A stretch of 64,000 nt of DNA from Streptomyces venezuelae. GTDB lineage: Bacteria > Actinomycetota > Actinomycetes > Streptomycetales > Streptomycetaceae. Positions 17,534-26,376 of this stretch are shown here, in pieces. A model generated the notes under the pieces. That model saw nothing but the letters and a program-made list of their open reading frames with translations. It searched no databases and was not told the DNA's origin. The number at the start of each line of letters is the position of its first letter. Position 1 is the first letter of the stretch. The DNA is taken from the NCBI RefSeq assembly GCF_008642375.1, contig NZ_CP029194.1, forward strand, positions 6,876,501-6,940,500, in the 5' to 3' direction. The translations under genes were made by a program, and so were the position numbers.

Positions 17534-18151
17534 TCACGCCGCCGGAGCCAGCGGCCGGCGGACGTCCCCCCTGGCCCGGGCCAGCGCACCCGACGTGAGT
17601 ACCGCGCGCGGGACGCCCACACCGCAGTCCCCGCACACCGGGCCGAGCCACGGCTCGTACGCGTCCACCGACCCCGCCCGCCACTCGATCCGAGGCCCCG
17701 CACACACCGGACACCGCTCGCCCGGACCGTCCTCCAGGGCGGCGATCAGCCGGCGCAGCACCTCCGGCAGCGGATCCGACGGGTGCACGGCCGGGTCACC
17801 GCACCGCACCACCCCGTTGCCGCCCCAGACCCGCCGGTGCCAGTCGTCGACCGCGCCGAGCCCACGCAGCCCGTCGTGCTTCTCGCGCCTGCGCCGCGCG
17901 GCGAACTGCTCCTCGTACGCGAGCCACACCGCCCGCGCCTCCTCCAGCTCGTCGAGAGCGGCCACCAGCCGCCCCGGATCGAGCTCCCGGTCCTCGGGAC
18001 CGAACCTGTGCCTGCGGCACAGATGGTCCCAGGTCGCCCTGTGCCCGTACGGCGCGAACCGCTCCAGACACTTGCGCAGCGAGTACCTGCGCAGCGCCGT
18101 GTCGCACCCGGGATCGCGCACCTGTCTCGCGAGACTCCGGAATCCGGCCAT
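17534..18151 (-). CDS. Hypothetical protein with C-terminal zinc-ribbon-like cysteines
   Basis: A 205-residue protein of unknown function. The N-terminal half is Arg-rich and helical with several HR/RH pairs (LCRRHRFGPED). A C-terminal segment CPVCAG...VCGDCG (about residues 147-180) looks like a four-cysteine zinc ribbon, suggesting nucleic-acid binding. ATG 18151 follows GGAGGTGGCGAGAG. It precedes the BKACE gene with a 62-bp gap and may be cotranscribed. Confidence 0.72.
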   Translation of the reverse strand: MAGFRSLARQVRDPGCDTALRRYSLRKCLERFAPYGHRATWDHLCRRHRFGPEDRELDPGRLVAALDELEEARAVWLAYEEQFAARRRREKHDGLRGLGAVDDWHRRVWGGNGVVRCGDPAVHPSDPLPEVLRRLIAALEDGPGERCPVCAGPRIEWRAGSVDAYEPWLGPVCGDCGVGVPRAVLTSGALARARGDVRRPLAPAA

Positions 18152-18297
18152 CTCTCGCCACCTCCGTCGCTGGTCCTACCGCGGTATCAGTGGGACGAAC
18201 GAGTGGCCCGCCGTGTTCCATCGAAATCCGGATGGCAGCCATCAACGGGGCGGGAGAGATCACCGGAGTACAGCGGAACCCAAGCGTCCGATGGGGT

Positions 18298-19515
18298 TCA
18301 GGGACGGCCCGCGCGGGCCGCCGACACCACCACCCGGGCCAGCTCGGTACGGCGGATGTCACTGTGCGAGCGGACCACCTCCGCCGTGTCCACGTTCACG
18401 CACCCGGAGCCCGGCACCCCCTCGCGCGGCACGTCCGCCACGGTCCGCGCCGCCGTGCCCGGCACCCCCTGGACGCCGTCGTGACCGATCGCGCCCCAGC
18501 GCGGGTCCCCGGTGCCCGGCAGGGCGGTCAGCGACGCGGAGTCGCCCGCGAGCCGGGACGCCAGCGGGTACATCACCCCGAGCGCCGTGTCGTGCCGCGA
18601 GTAGCAGGCCACGACCGGCCCGCGCACCCGGCGCTGCATGTCCCGCAGCGCACCGGACCGCCGCGGGTCGTGCGGCAGCCGGGCGGCGAAGGCGTAGTGC
18701 GAGAAGGCCCCCTGGAGGAGCGTCACGGACGCCACCGGCCGAGCTCCCTCCGGCAGGCCGCGCAGCGCGTACGCGACGAGCCGGGCGCCCATGCTGTGCC
18801 CGACGAGGTGGACGCGCAGCCCCGGAGCCGTACGGGCGACCTCGCCGAGCAGGGGCCCGAGCCCGGACTCGCCCACCCGTCCGGCCCGCCGCTTCATGAC
18901 GTAGTAGGTGGCCTGCCGAAGCGCTTCCTTGGCCCCCTTCCAGTACCGCTTGAGCCCCTCCCCGAAGCCCTCCGGGAACTCCCCGTCGGCACCGCCCCCC
19001 GGACCGCCCTCCAGGGCCTCCGTGAACAGGGCGCACACCGCCACCGGATCCGCGACCAGGAACTCCGGTACGGGCTCCGCGAAGCCGGCGGCACCCGGCG
19101 CGCCCGAGGGCACGTCGGCCAGCTCCCTCAGGAGCGCGCCGAACTCGGCGAACGCGGCCTCGTGCGGCGGCGCCAGCGCCAGCAGCTCCGTGAGCCGCCC
19201 GAGGACCGGCTCCTTCTCGGGCAGGACCGTCACCAGCGCCCGGTAGTCGGGCACCGGCTCGTCCGTGAACATCATCGAGGGCCAGATCACCCCCGCGTAC
19301 CCGGCCTCGACCCCGGGGCCGAACAGACCGGGGAAGGGGGCGAAGAAGTCCGAGCAGAGGCGGGTGGCGCCGGACGGGGAGCTGTTCCACCCGTGGGCGA
19401 GCAGCACCAGGTCCGTCACCCCCTGCCGGGCCAGCGCCGCGAGGGCCGCGGACTGTCCCGCCGGCCCGTCGCCGTCCTTGTCGAAGGTGATCTCCCGGTA
19501 CGGTTCCACACTCAT
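18298..19515 (-). CDS. Alpha/beta-hydrolase-fold serine esterase or lipase-like protein
   Basis: About 405 residues. An oxyanion segment LVLLAHGWNS near residue 38-47 and the nucleophile elbow HLVGHSMGARL (GHSMG) near residue 198 define an alpha/beta hydrolase. Candidate acid and base include the RHDTALG Asp and GHDGVQG His late in the protein. There is no signal peptide. The substrate is unknown. ATG 19515 (MSVEPYREITF) is chosen where the homologous sequence seems to begin; a GTG three codons upstream is equally possible. Confidence 0.82.
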   Translation of the reverse strand: MSVEPYREITFDKDGDGPAGQSAALAALARQGVTDLVLLAHGWNSSPSGATRLCSDFFAPFPGLFGPGVEAGYAGVIWPSMMFTDEPVPDYRALVTVLPEKEPVLGRLTELLALAPPHEAAFAEFGALLRELADVPSGAPGAAGFAEPVPEFLVADPVAVCALFTEALEGGPGGGADGEFPEGFGEGLKRYWKGAKEALRQATYYVMKRRAGRVGESGLGPLLGEVARTAPGLRVHLVGHSMGARLVAYALRGLPEGARPVASVTLLQGAFSHYAFAARLPHDPRRSGALRDMQRRVRGPVVACYSRHDTALGVMYPLASRLAGDSASLTALPGTGDPRWGAIGHDGVQGVPGTAARTVADVPREGVPGSGCVNVDTAEVVRSHSDIRRTELARVVVSAARAGRP

Positions 19516-19639
19516 CCCGGTCACGGCCCGACCGCCCCTCCACGTCGAGGTGGCCGCCACACCCCGCGCGGACTGCGCGGGCAGCGGCTCCACGGCCAGC
19601 ATGCCCGCGCGGGGACCCGTCCAGACGTGTGCCGGGTCG

Positions 19640-21019
19640 TCAGCGCAGCCGCGCCGCCGAGACCCGGGGGAAGTGGATCAGCAGGTCGTACGAGGAGGGG
19701 AGCCGTACGGGCACGACGTCGCCCGGCCAGGGGTACGCGGTCCCGATGTGCCGGACAGGGCGGGACACGCCGAGCCAGTCGCGCGCCGCCGGGGTCGTCC
19801 GCCGCAGGTCCAGGTAGAAGGCGCCGGGGGAGACCCGGTCCAGGGTGCCGGCGTGGCTGTCAGGGCCGAGCGGGCCGACGGTGAACGCCCGCAGCGGCTC
19901 GCCGGGAGCCTCGGTGTCGTGCGCGTTGAACGAGCCCTGCCCGAAGGAGGCACCGACGCTCACGTAGTCCTCACCGAGGGCGTCCCGCAGGAAGGCGCCC
20001 TGGAGCCGCGGGTACTGGTCAGGCTTCGGCGTCACGTACCCGACGTGTCCGTTGTGCGCGGCGAGCAGGATCCGGTCGCCGGTGTGCCGCTGCCACCACA
20101 CGGTGTTCTCGGCCATGACGCGGTCCCGGTAGAGCATCGCGTCGGCGACACCGTCCGACGTCAGGTCGTGGCCGAACTCGGTACCGACCTGGGCGATTGC
20201 ACGCGCGTGCTGCACCGCCCAGACATGCGCCTCCCGCGCCCCGGGGCCCGTGCCCGGCCGCTGCCGCTCCAGGAGCGCGAGGGCCCGGTTCACGTCGGCG
20301 GCCATCCGCTGCCGCTCGGCGTGCGGCTTGACCATGTACCCCTTCATCCAGGCCTCGACCTCGCCCGTGGGGCGCGAACTCCGGTACAGCTCCTGGAAGC
20401 GGGGGAGCAGCGCGGGGCGGGTCCGGGCCACGTACGAGGTGACGGCGTCGAAGACGTTCGGCCCGGCGTAGCCGAGGTCGTTGCCCATGAAGCGGACCTG
20501 GTGCCCGGGGTGGAGCTGGTTGTGCCGCCGCATCCAGCGGAAGAGGTCGAGGTACTCCTCGGTGTTCCAGAGGCGGTACGACTCCTGGAACTCGTCCCGC
20601 ATGATCGCCCGGATGTCACCGCGGCCGGTGCGGATCCACTCGTCGACGAGCAGCCCGGTCGACCAGGGCGCCTCCAGGGCGAAGGTGGTGAAGCCCCGCC
20701 GCTCCACGAGGTGTTCGAAGATCCGGTGCTTGACCTCGAAGAACTCCGCCGAGCTGTGGGTGGCCTCGCCGATGCCGACGACCTTGGCCGAGCCGATCAT
20801 CCGGTCGAGCGGGCGCAGGTCGGTCAGGGGCTGTGCGGTGCGGGCGAGTTCGCGGGCGGGATCGGGTGCGGCCGGGGTTCCGGCCGCACCGGCGGCGGGC
20901 GCCAGGGTGCCGAGGCAGGCGGCCACCAGCAGCCCGACGAGGGGCAGCCTCCGACGCCGTAAGGACGACCCGGGGGACTTGGGGGAACGAGAAGAACGGA
21001 AAGAACTGGAGAGGTTCAT
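19640..21019 (-). CDS. Secreted erythromycin-esterase-family protein
   Basis: A 459-residue protein with a signal peptide (RRRRLPLVGLLVAACLGTLAPAAGAAG) followed by an erythromycin-esterase-type domain. Family landmarks are GIGEATHSSAEFFEVKHRI (catalytic His), TFALEAPWS, and LLAAHNGHVGYV. Relatives hydrolyse macrolide lactones, but many actinobacterial members have unknown substrates; extracellular location argues for action on an external ester or lactone. ATG 21019 begins the signal. It follows the NamZ-like gene with a 74-bp gap. Confidence 0.88.
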   Translation of the reverse strand: MNLSSSFRSSRSPKSPGSSLRRRRLPLVGLLVAACLGTLAPAAGAAGTPAAPDPARELARTAQPLTDLRPLDRMIGSAKVVGIGEATHSSAEFFEVKHRIFEHLVERRGFTTFALEAPWSTGLLVDEWIRTGRGDIRAIMRDEFQESYRLWNTEEYLDLFRWMRRHNQLHPGHQVRFMGNDLGYAGPNVFDAVTSYVARTRPALLPRFQELYRSSRPTGEVEAWMKGYMVKPHAERQRMAADVNRALALLERQRPGTGPGAREAHVWAVQHARAIAQVGTEFGHDLTSDGVADAMLYRDRVMAENTVWWQRHTGDRILLAAHNGHVGYVTPKPDQYPRLQGAFLRDALGEDYVSVGASFGQGSFNAHDTEAPGEPLRAFTVGPLGPDSHAGTLDRVSPGAFYLDLRRTTPAARDWLGVSRPVRHIGTAYPWPGDVVPVRLPSSYDLLIHFPRVSAARLR

Positions 21020-21093
21020 GGGGCAAGCGTGGTCGGCGGCACACCCCCGGGAACATCCCGCCCGCACCCCTGTCGACCGGGGGACAACCCCCG

Positions 21094-22341
21094 TCAGCGG
21101 TAGAGCAGATGCTCCCGCCGCACCGCCCGGAAGGCCGCCAGGTCCGCCTCCCACGCCCCGACGACCTCGTCGGTGTCCGCGCCCGCGTCGATCAGGGTCC
21201 GCACCCGGGCCGATCCGGTCAGCTTGTCGATCCAGTGGTCCGCCCGCCAGGCGAAGCCGGACCACGACCGCCGGGCGGTGACCAGGAGCCCGATCCCGGT
21301 CCGTACCGGGTCGAAGGCCTCGCGGTCGTGGACGTGCAGCTGCACACCGCCCACGGTCTTCCCCTGGAACTTGGAGAAGGTCGGGGCGAAGTACGCCTCG
21401 CGGAAGCGGACTCCGGGCAGACCGAGCGCGTTCGCCGCCTCCGCCCACCGCCGGTCGACCCCCTCGGCGCCGAGCAGCTCGAAGGGACGGGTCGTGCCCC
21501 GTCCCTCGGAGAGGTTCGTCCCTTCGAAGAGGCACGTGCCGGAGTAGACGAGCGCGGTGTCGGGCGTCGGCATGTTCGGGCTCGGCGGCACCCACGGCAG
21601 CCCGGTCGCGTCGAAGAAGTCGGTGCGCCGCCACCCCGTCATGCGGACGGTCTCCAGGGCCACGGGCGCGCTCAGGAACTCCGCGTCGAAGAGCAGGGCC
21701 AGCTCGGCCACCGTCATGCCGTGCGCCTGCGCGATCGGCTCGCGCCCGACGAAGGTCGCGAAGGCCCGGTCGAGGACGGGCCCGAGAGCCGCCCGCCCGG
21801 TCACCGGGTTCGGCCGGTCGAGGACGACGAACCGCTTCCCGGCGAGCGCGGCGGCCGCCATGCAGTCGTACAGCGTCCAGATGTACGTGTAGAAGCGCGC
21901 GCCGACGTCCTGGATGTCGAAGACGACCGTGTCCGCCCCGGAGGCCGTGAAGACGTCCGCCAGCGGCTGCCCGCTCTTCAGGTACGTGTCGTAGACGGGC
22001 AGGCCGGTCGCAGGGTCGTCGTAGCGCCCCTCGGAGCCGCCGGCCTGGGCGGTGCCCCGGAAGCCGTGCTCGGGTCCGAAGACGGCGACCAGGTCGACCC
22101 GCTCGTCGGCGTGCATCACGTCCACGACGTGCCGGGCGTCGGCGGTGACCCCGGTCGGGTTGGTGACGACGCCGACCCGCTCGCCGGCCAGGAGGGCGTA
22201 CCCGTCCGCCGCGAGCCGCTCGAAGCCGGTACGGACGCGGGGGCGCCCGGCGCCCGGGGCGGCCGAGGCGACGGACGCCGTGGCGGCCACCGCCCCGACG
22301 GCACCTCCGGCGGCCAGCAGACTCCGTCGCGACAGGCTCAT
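21094..22341 (-). CDS. Secreted NamZ-type exo-beta-N-acetylmuramidase (DUF1343)
   Basis: A 415-residue exported protein with a twin-arginine-like signal (LSRRSLLAAGGAVGAVAAT) and the DUF1343 fold. Motifs include GVVTNPTGV, AVFGPEHGFRG and FDIQDVGARFYTYIWTLYD, all typical of NamZ, which removes terminal MurNAc from peptidoglycan fragments. ATG 22341 follows a strong GAGGAGG site. A role in cell-wall recycling or scavenging outside the cell is expected. Its neighbour downstream is also secreted. Confidence 0.88.
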   Translation of the reverse strand: MSLSRRSLLAAGGAVGAVAATASVASAAPGAGRPRVRTGFERLAADGYALLAGERVGVVTNPTGVTADARHVVDVMHADERVDLVAVFGPEHGFRGTAQAGGSEGRYDDPATGLPVYDTYLKSGQPLADVFTASGADTVVFDIQDVGARFYTYIWTLYDCMAAAALAGKRFVVLDRPNPVTGRAALGPVLDRAFATFVGREPIAQAHGMTVAELALLFDAEFLSAPVALETVRMTGWRRTDFFDATGLPWVPPSPNMPTPDTALVYSGTCLFEGTNLSEGRGTTRPFELLGAEGVDRRWAEAANALGLPGVRFREAYFAPTFSKFQGKTVGGVQLHVHDREAFDPVRTGIGLLVTARRSWSGFAWRADHWIDKLTGSARVRTLIDAGADTDEVVGAWEADLAAFRAVRREHLLYR

Positions 22342-22453
22342 GCGGAAACCTCCTCGATCGCCGTCCCCGGCCGGGGCGGGTGACATGGGCACGCACGCTA
22401 GCGCTCCTGACCGCCCCGGGGAACGAGGCGTGCGGACCGACTCTTCCCCCATC

Positions 22454-22475
22454 ACATACCGACTGGTTAGTCTGT
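22454..22475. promoter_or_regulatory. TetR-type operator before the SDR gene
   Basis: ACATACCGACTGGT followed by TAGTCTGT forms an imperfect dyad 52 bp before the SDR start. Fourteen bases match the site at 26284-26304 on its minus strand. Confidence 0.65.
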
Positions 22476-22526
22476 CGTCGTCGCGGCATCGCGGTACCGG
22501 CAGACTGCGGAGAGGTGGGTCCATCC

Positions 22527-23309
22527 ATGAGCGCGGACACGAGTGCCCTTCAGGGCGCCGGAGTGGTCGTCACGGGCGCGGGCGGCGGGATCGGTGCGGC
22601 GCTCGCCCGCCGCTTCGCCGCCGAAGGGGCCCGCGTCGTCGTCAACGACCTCGACCCCGTCCGTACCAAGGCCGTCGCCGAGGAGATCGGCGCCATCGCG
22701 GTCCCGGGCGACGCCTCCGCCGTCGTCGACGAGGCCCGCGAGGCTCTCGGCGGCCCCGGCTCCATCGACGTCTGGTGCGCCAACGCCGGACTCTCCTCGC
22801 CCGGCGACGCCTTCGCCGACGAGGACGTCTGGGCGGCCGCCTGGGACGTCAACGTCATGGCCCACGTCCGCGCGGCCCGCGCCCTGCTCCCGGAGTGGCT
22901 GGAGCGCGGCAGCGGCCGCTTCGTCTCCACCGTCTCCGCCGCCGGGCTGCTCACCATGATCGGCGCTGCGCCGTACAGCGTCTCCAAGCACGGCGCGTAC
23001 GCCTTCGCCGAGTGGCTCTCCCTCACCTACCGCCACCGCGGCCTCAAGGTCCACGCGATCTGCCCGCAGGGCGTCCGTACGGACATGCTCACCGCCGCCG
23101 GATCGGCCGGCGAGCTGGTCCTCGCCCCCACCGCCATCGAGCCCGAGGACGTCGCCGACGCCCTCCTCGACGCCATCGACGCCGACCGGTTCCTCGTCCT
23201 GCCCCACCCCGAGGTCGCCGGCTACTACCGCAACCGCGCCACCGACCCCGAGCGCTGGCTCGGCACCATGAACCACGTCCAGCGCGCCTGGGAGACGGGC
23301 TCCCGCTAG
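22527..23309 (+). CDS. Short-chain dehydrogenase/reductase
   Basis: A 260-residue SDR with cofactor motif TGAGGGIGAALA, the NDLDP acidic loop favouring NAD(H), NAG in CANAGLS, and catalytic Ser plus YSVSK (Tyr/Lys). ATG 22527 matches the start of homology; GAGAGG lies somewhat far upstream. It heads a cluster with TetR, acyl-CoA dehydrogenase and an APH-like kinase and shares an operator with the kinase. It may oxidise or reduce a hydroxy- or keto-acyl-CoA in the same pathway. Confidence 0.9.
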   Translation: MSADTSALQGAGVVVTGAGGGIGAALARRFAAEGARVVVNDLDPVRTKAVAEEIGAIAVPGDASAVVDEAREALGGPGSIDVWCANAGLSSPGDAFADEDVWAAAWDVNVMAHVRAARALLPEWLERGSGRFVSTVSAAGLLTMIGAAPYSVSKHGAYAFAEWLSLTYRHRGLKVHAICPQGVRTDMLTAAGSAGELVLAPTAIEPEDVADALLDAIDADRFLVLPHPEVAGYYRNRATDPERWLGTMNHVQRAWETGSR

Positions 23310-23393
23310 CAGGTGCTCCGACAGATGGGAAGATCTACGGACGGGAACGGTGTTCCCCCCACCAGGAACGATCACGAGGGAAGGCGGCGGAGC

Positions 23394-23987
23394 ATGGCCA
23401 GGACGACGGACGAGAGCGGGGCGCCGGTCCCCCAGAGGCTCCTCGCCGCCGCCACCCGGCTCTTCGCGGAGCAGGGTTACGACCGCACCTCCGTCCAGGA
23501 GATCGTCGAGGCCGCCGGGGTCACCAAGGGCGCCCTCTACCACTACTTCGGCTCGAAGGAGGACCTCCTCCAGGAGGTCTACGCCCGGGTCCTGCGCCTC
23601 CAGCAGGAGCGCCTCGACGCCTACGCGGACGCCGACGCGCCCGTCGAGGACCGGCTGCGCGGGGCCGCCGCCGACGTCGTCGTCACCACCATCGAGAACC
23701 TCGACGACGCCGCCATCTTCTTCCGCTCCATGCACCACCTCAGCCCTGAGAAGAACAAGCAGGTCAGGGGCGAGCGGCGGCGCTACCACGAGCGGTTCAG
23801 GGCGCTGATCGAGGAGGGCCAGCAGTCCGGCGTCTTCTCCGCGGCGACCCCCGCCGACCTGGTCGTCGACTACCACTTCGGCTCGGTGCACCACTTGTCG
23901 ACGTGGTACAGCCCGGACGGCCCGCTCACCCCGCAGCAGGTGGCCGACCACCTGGCCGACCTCCTGCTGCGGGCCCTCCGCCCGTAG
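23394..23987 (+). CDS. TetR-family regulator of the acyl-CoA cluster
   Basis: A 197-residue regulator with helix-turn-helix AATRLFAEQGYDRTSVQEIVEAAGVTKGALYHYFGSKEDLL. The ligand domain carries SMHHLSPEKNKQVRGERRRYHERFRALIEEG, seen in TetR proteins next to acyl-CoA dehydrogenases. ATG 23394 has purine-rich sequence upstream (GAGGGAAGGCGGCGGAGC). It lies between the SDR and the convergent dehydrogenase gene. I expect it to bind the two matching CATACCGACTGGT sites flanking the cluster. Confidence 0.9.
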   Translation: MARTTDESGAPVPQRLLAAATRLFAEQGYDRTSVQEIVEAAGVTKGALYHYFGSKEDLLQEVYARVLRLQQERLDAYADADAPVEDRLRGAAADVVVTTIENLDDAAIFFRSMHHLSPEKNKQVRGERRRYHERFRALIEEGQQSGVFSAATPADLVVDYHFGSVHHLSTWYSPDGPLTPQQVADHLADLLLRALRP

Positions 23988-24001
23988 CGGGGTCTCGCGG
24001 G

Positions 24002-25216
24002 TCAGAGGTACTGCTTCAGCTCCCGCCGCGCCAGCGACCGCTGGTGCACCTCGTCCGGGCCGTCCGCGAGCTTCAGCGTCCGTGCCGCCGCCCACAGTTC
24101 GGCCAGCGGGAAGTCCTGCGAGACCCCGCCCGCCCCGTGCGTCTGCACCGCCTTGTCGATGATGTCGACCACCGCGCGCGGGGTCGCGATCTTGATGGCC
24201 TGGATCTCGGTGTGCGCGCCGCGGTTGCCGACGGTGTCCATGAGCCAGGCCGTCTTCAGGACGAGCAGCCGCAGCTGCTCGATCGTCACGCGGGCGTTGG
24301 CGACCCAGTTCTGGACGACGCCCTGCTGGGCGAGCGGCTTGCCGAAGGCGGTGCGGGAGACCGCGCGCCGGCACATCAGCTCCACGGCCCGCTCGGCCAT
24401 GCCGATGAGCCGCATGCAGTGGTGGATCCGGCCGGGCCCGAGCCGGGCCTGCGCGATGGCGAAGCCGCCGCCCTCCTCGCCGATCAGGTTCGCGGCCGGG
24501 ACACGGACGCCGTCGAAGACCACCTCGGCGTGGCCGCCGTGGGAGTGGTCCTCGTACCCGTACACCTGCATCGCCCGCCGCACCTCGACGCCGGGAGTGT
24601 CGCGCGGCACGAGGATCATCGACTGCTGGCGGCGGAGGTCGGGCCCGTCGGGGTCGGTCTTGCCCATGACGATGAAGACCCTGCAGTCGGGGTTCATGGC
24701 CCCGGAGATGTACCACTTGCGGCCGTCGACGACGTAAGAGTCGCCGTCCCGCCGGATCCGGGTCTCGATGTTCGTGGCGTCGGAGGAGGCGACCTCGGGC
24801 TCGGTCATCGCGAAGGCCGAGCGGATCTCGCCCGCGAGGAGCGGCTCCAGCCACTGCTTGCGCTGCGCCTCGTCGCCGAACTGGGCGAGCAGCTCCATGT
24901 TCCCGGTGTCCGGGGCCGCGCAGTTGAGGGCGGTCGGCGCCAGGTGCGGGCTGCGGCCGGTGATCTCGGCGAGCGGCGCGTACTGGAGGTTGGTCAGCCC
25001 GGCACCGTACTCGGCATCGGGGAGGAAGAGGTTCCACAGGCCCTGCCGCTTGGCCTCGGCCTTGAGCTCCTCGACGACCGCCGGGGTGTCCCAGGGGGAG
25101 GCGAGCAGGGCCCGCTGCTCCTCGGCGACGGCCTCGGCCGGGTACACGTGCTCGTCCATGAAGGCGAGGAGCCTCGCCCGCAGTTCCTCGGTGCGGGAGT
25201 CGTACGCGAAGTCCAT
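24002..25216 (-). CDS. Acyl-CoA dehydrogenase, ACAD10/ACAD11-like
   Basis: A 404-residue acyl-CoA dehydrogenase. Key segments are FAMTEPEVASSDATNIET (FAD contact), MQVYGYEDHSHGGHAEV and LGPGRIHHCMR, the latter typical of the ACAD10/11 subgroup. The usual Glu in YEGT is replaced near the C-terminus by DGPDEVHQRSLARRE. The gene overlaps nothing but sits only 6 bp from the APH-like kinase start side, giving a tight two-gene unit. In animals the homologous kinase and dehydrogenase domains are one protein. Function on a phosphorylated 4-hydroxyacyl-CoA is inferred from that parallel. Confidence 0.9.
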   Translation of the reverse strand: MDFAYDSRTEELRARLLAFMDEHVYPAEAVAEEQRALLASPWDTPAVVEELKAEAKRQGLWNLFLPDAEYGAGLTNLQYAPLAEITGRSPHLAPTALNCAAPDTGNMELLAQFGDEAQRKQWLEPLLAGEIRSAFAMTEPEVASSDATNIETRIRRDGDSYVVDGRKWYISGAMNPDCRVFIVMGKTDPDGPDLRRQQSMILVPRDTPGVEVRRAMQVYGYEDHSHGGHAEVVFDGVRVPAANLIGEEGGGFAIAQARLGPGRIHHCMRLIGMAERAVELMCRRAVSRTAFGKPLAQQGVVQNWVANARVTIEQLRLLVLKTAWLMDTVGNRGAHTEIQAIKIATPRAVVDIIDKAVQTHGAGGVSQDFPLAELWAAARTLKLADGPDEVHQRSLARRELKQYL

Positions 25217-25222
25217 GGCGGA

Positions 25223-26245
25223 TCAGCCTTCCTGGAGGGTGGTGAGGCCGTGCTCGATGAAGACGGGGACCAGTTCGCCGATGCGGTCGAAGCCGGCGCC
25301 GACCGTCTGCCCGAGCGTCCAGCGGTAGTGGATGCCCTCCAGGATCACGGCGAGCTTGAACCAGGCGAAGGCCGTGTACCAGGCGAGGGCGGAGGTGTCG
25401 CGGCCCGAGCGGGCCGCGTAGCGCTCGGCCAGCTCCGCGGCGCTCGGGTGCCCGGGGGCCGTGGCCGTCGTGGAGATGGGGGAGTTCGGCAGGTCGAGCG
25501 GCGTGCTGTACATGACGAGCAGGCCGAGGTCGGTGAGCGGGTCGCCGAGAGTGGACATCTCCCAGTCGAGGACGGCCCGGATGCGGTCGTCCCCGTCGAT
25601 GAGGACGTTGTCGAGCCGGTAGTCGCCGTGGATCACGGTGGGCGGTGGCGAGCCGGGCAGCGCGCGGCCGAGCGCGGCGTGCAGCTCGTCGATCCCCGCG
25701 AGCTCCCGGCCGCGTGAGGCGTCGAGCTGCTTGCCCCAGCGGCGCAGCTGCCGGTCGAGGAAGCCCTCGGGGCGGCCGAAGTCGCCGAGCCCGACGGCCG
25801 CCGGGTCGACGGCGTGCAGGTCGACGAGCGTGTCGACCAGGCCGAGGACGGCGGCGCGGGTGCGCTCGGGGCCGAGCGGTGCGAGCTCCTCGGCCGAGCG
25901 GTACGGCGTCCCCTCGACGAACTCCATGACGTAGAAGGGCGCCCCGAGCACCGACTCGTCCTCGCAGAAGAGCACGGTCCGGGGGACGGGCACGCCGGTC
26001 CCGGCCAGGGCGCTGATGACGCGGTGCTCGCGCCGCATGTCGTGCGCGGTGGCGAGGACGTGGCCGAGGGGCGGCCGGCGGACGACCCAGCGTCCGGCGC
26101 CGTCGGTCACGACGTACGTCAGGTTGGAACGGCCGCCCTCGATCAGTCGGGCTTCGAGGGGGCCGGCCACCAGGCCGGGCCGCTCGCGGTCGAGGAACCG
26201 GCGCAGCGCTTCGGGGTCGAGGCCTGGTGGCGGGGCGGAACTCAT
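25223..26245 (-). CDS. APH-like phosphotransferase of the ACAD10/11 kinase group
   Basis: A 340-residue kinase of the aminoglycoside-phosphotransferase fold. Catalytic loop VIHGDYRLDNVL provides H206-G-D208 and N213; the metal-binding Asp227 is in VLDWEMSTLGDP. ATP-binding Lys/Arg region is VVRRPPLG. This group is homologous to the N-terminal kinase of ACAD10/11 and to LvaA, which phosphorylates 4-hydroxyacyl-CoA. It is first in the minus-strand operon with the dehydrogenase, and an operator precedes it. It is unlikely to be an antibiotic-resistance enzyme. Confidence 0.88.
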   Translation of the reverse strand: MSSAPPPGLDPEALRRFLDRERPGLVAGPLEARLIEGGRSNLTYVVTDGAGRWVVRRPPLGHVLATAHDMRREHRVISALAGTGVPVPRTVLFCEDESVLGAPFYVMEFVEGTPYRSAEELAPLGPERTRAAVLGLVDTLVDLHAVDPAAVGLGDFGRPEGFLDRQLRRWGKQLDASRGRELAGIDELHAALGRALPGSPPPTVIHGDYRLDNVLIDGDDRIRAVLDWEMSTLGDPLTDLGLLVMYSTPLDLPNSPISTTATAPGHPSAAELAERYAARSGRDTSALAWYTAFAWFKLAVILEGIHYRWTLGQTVGAGFDRIGELVPVFIEHGLTTLQEG

Positions 26246-26283
26246 GGTGCGTACCTCCGGATCGGCTTCGGTCGTCGTTCATG

Positions 26284-26304
26284 ATGACCGACCAGTCGGT
26301 ATGT
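26284..26304. promoter_or_regulatory. TetR-type operator before the kinase gene
   Basis: On the minus strand this reads ACATACCGACTGGT then CGGTCAT, a dyad with GACCGAC/GTCGGT arms 39 bp before the kinase start. It matches the SDR-side site at 22454. Confidence 0.72.
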
Positions 26305-26376
26305 CGTCCAGAGGTGGGCCGGGAAAGCCGCTGCCGCACCCTGGTCCTGGACCCCATCCCTGAATAGGGTTCACAT

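Noticed and set aside
19640..21019. Macrolide resistance gene
   Set aside because: The family is erythromycin esterase, but it has a signal peptide and stands beside a cell-wall enzyme; substrate cannot be assigned.
25223..26245. Antibiotic-resistance aminoglycoside phosphotransferase
   Set aside because: The fold matches, but the gene is coupled to an acyl-CoA dehydrogenase and resembles the ACAD10/11 kinase group.
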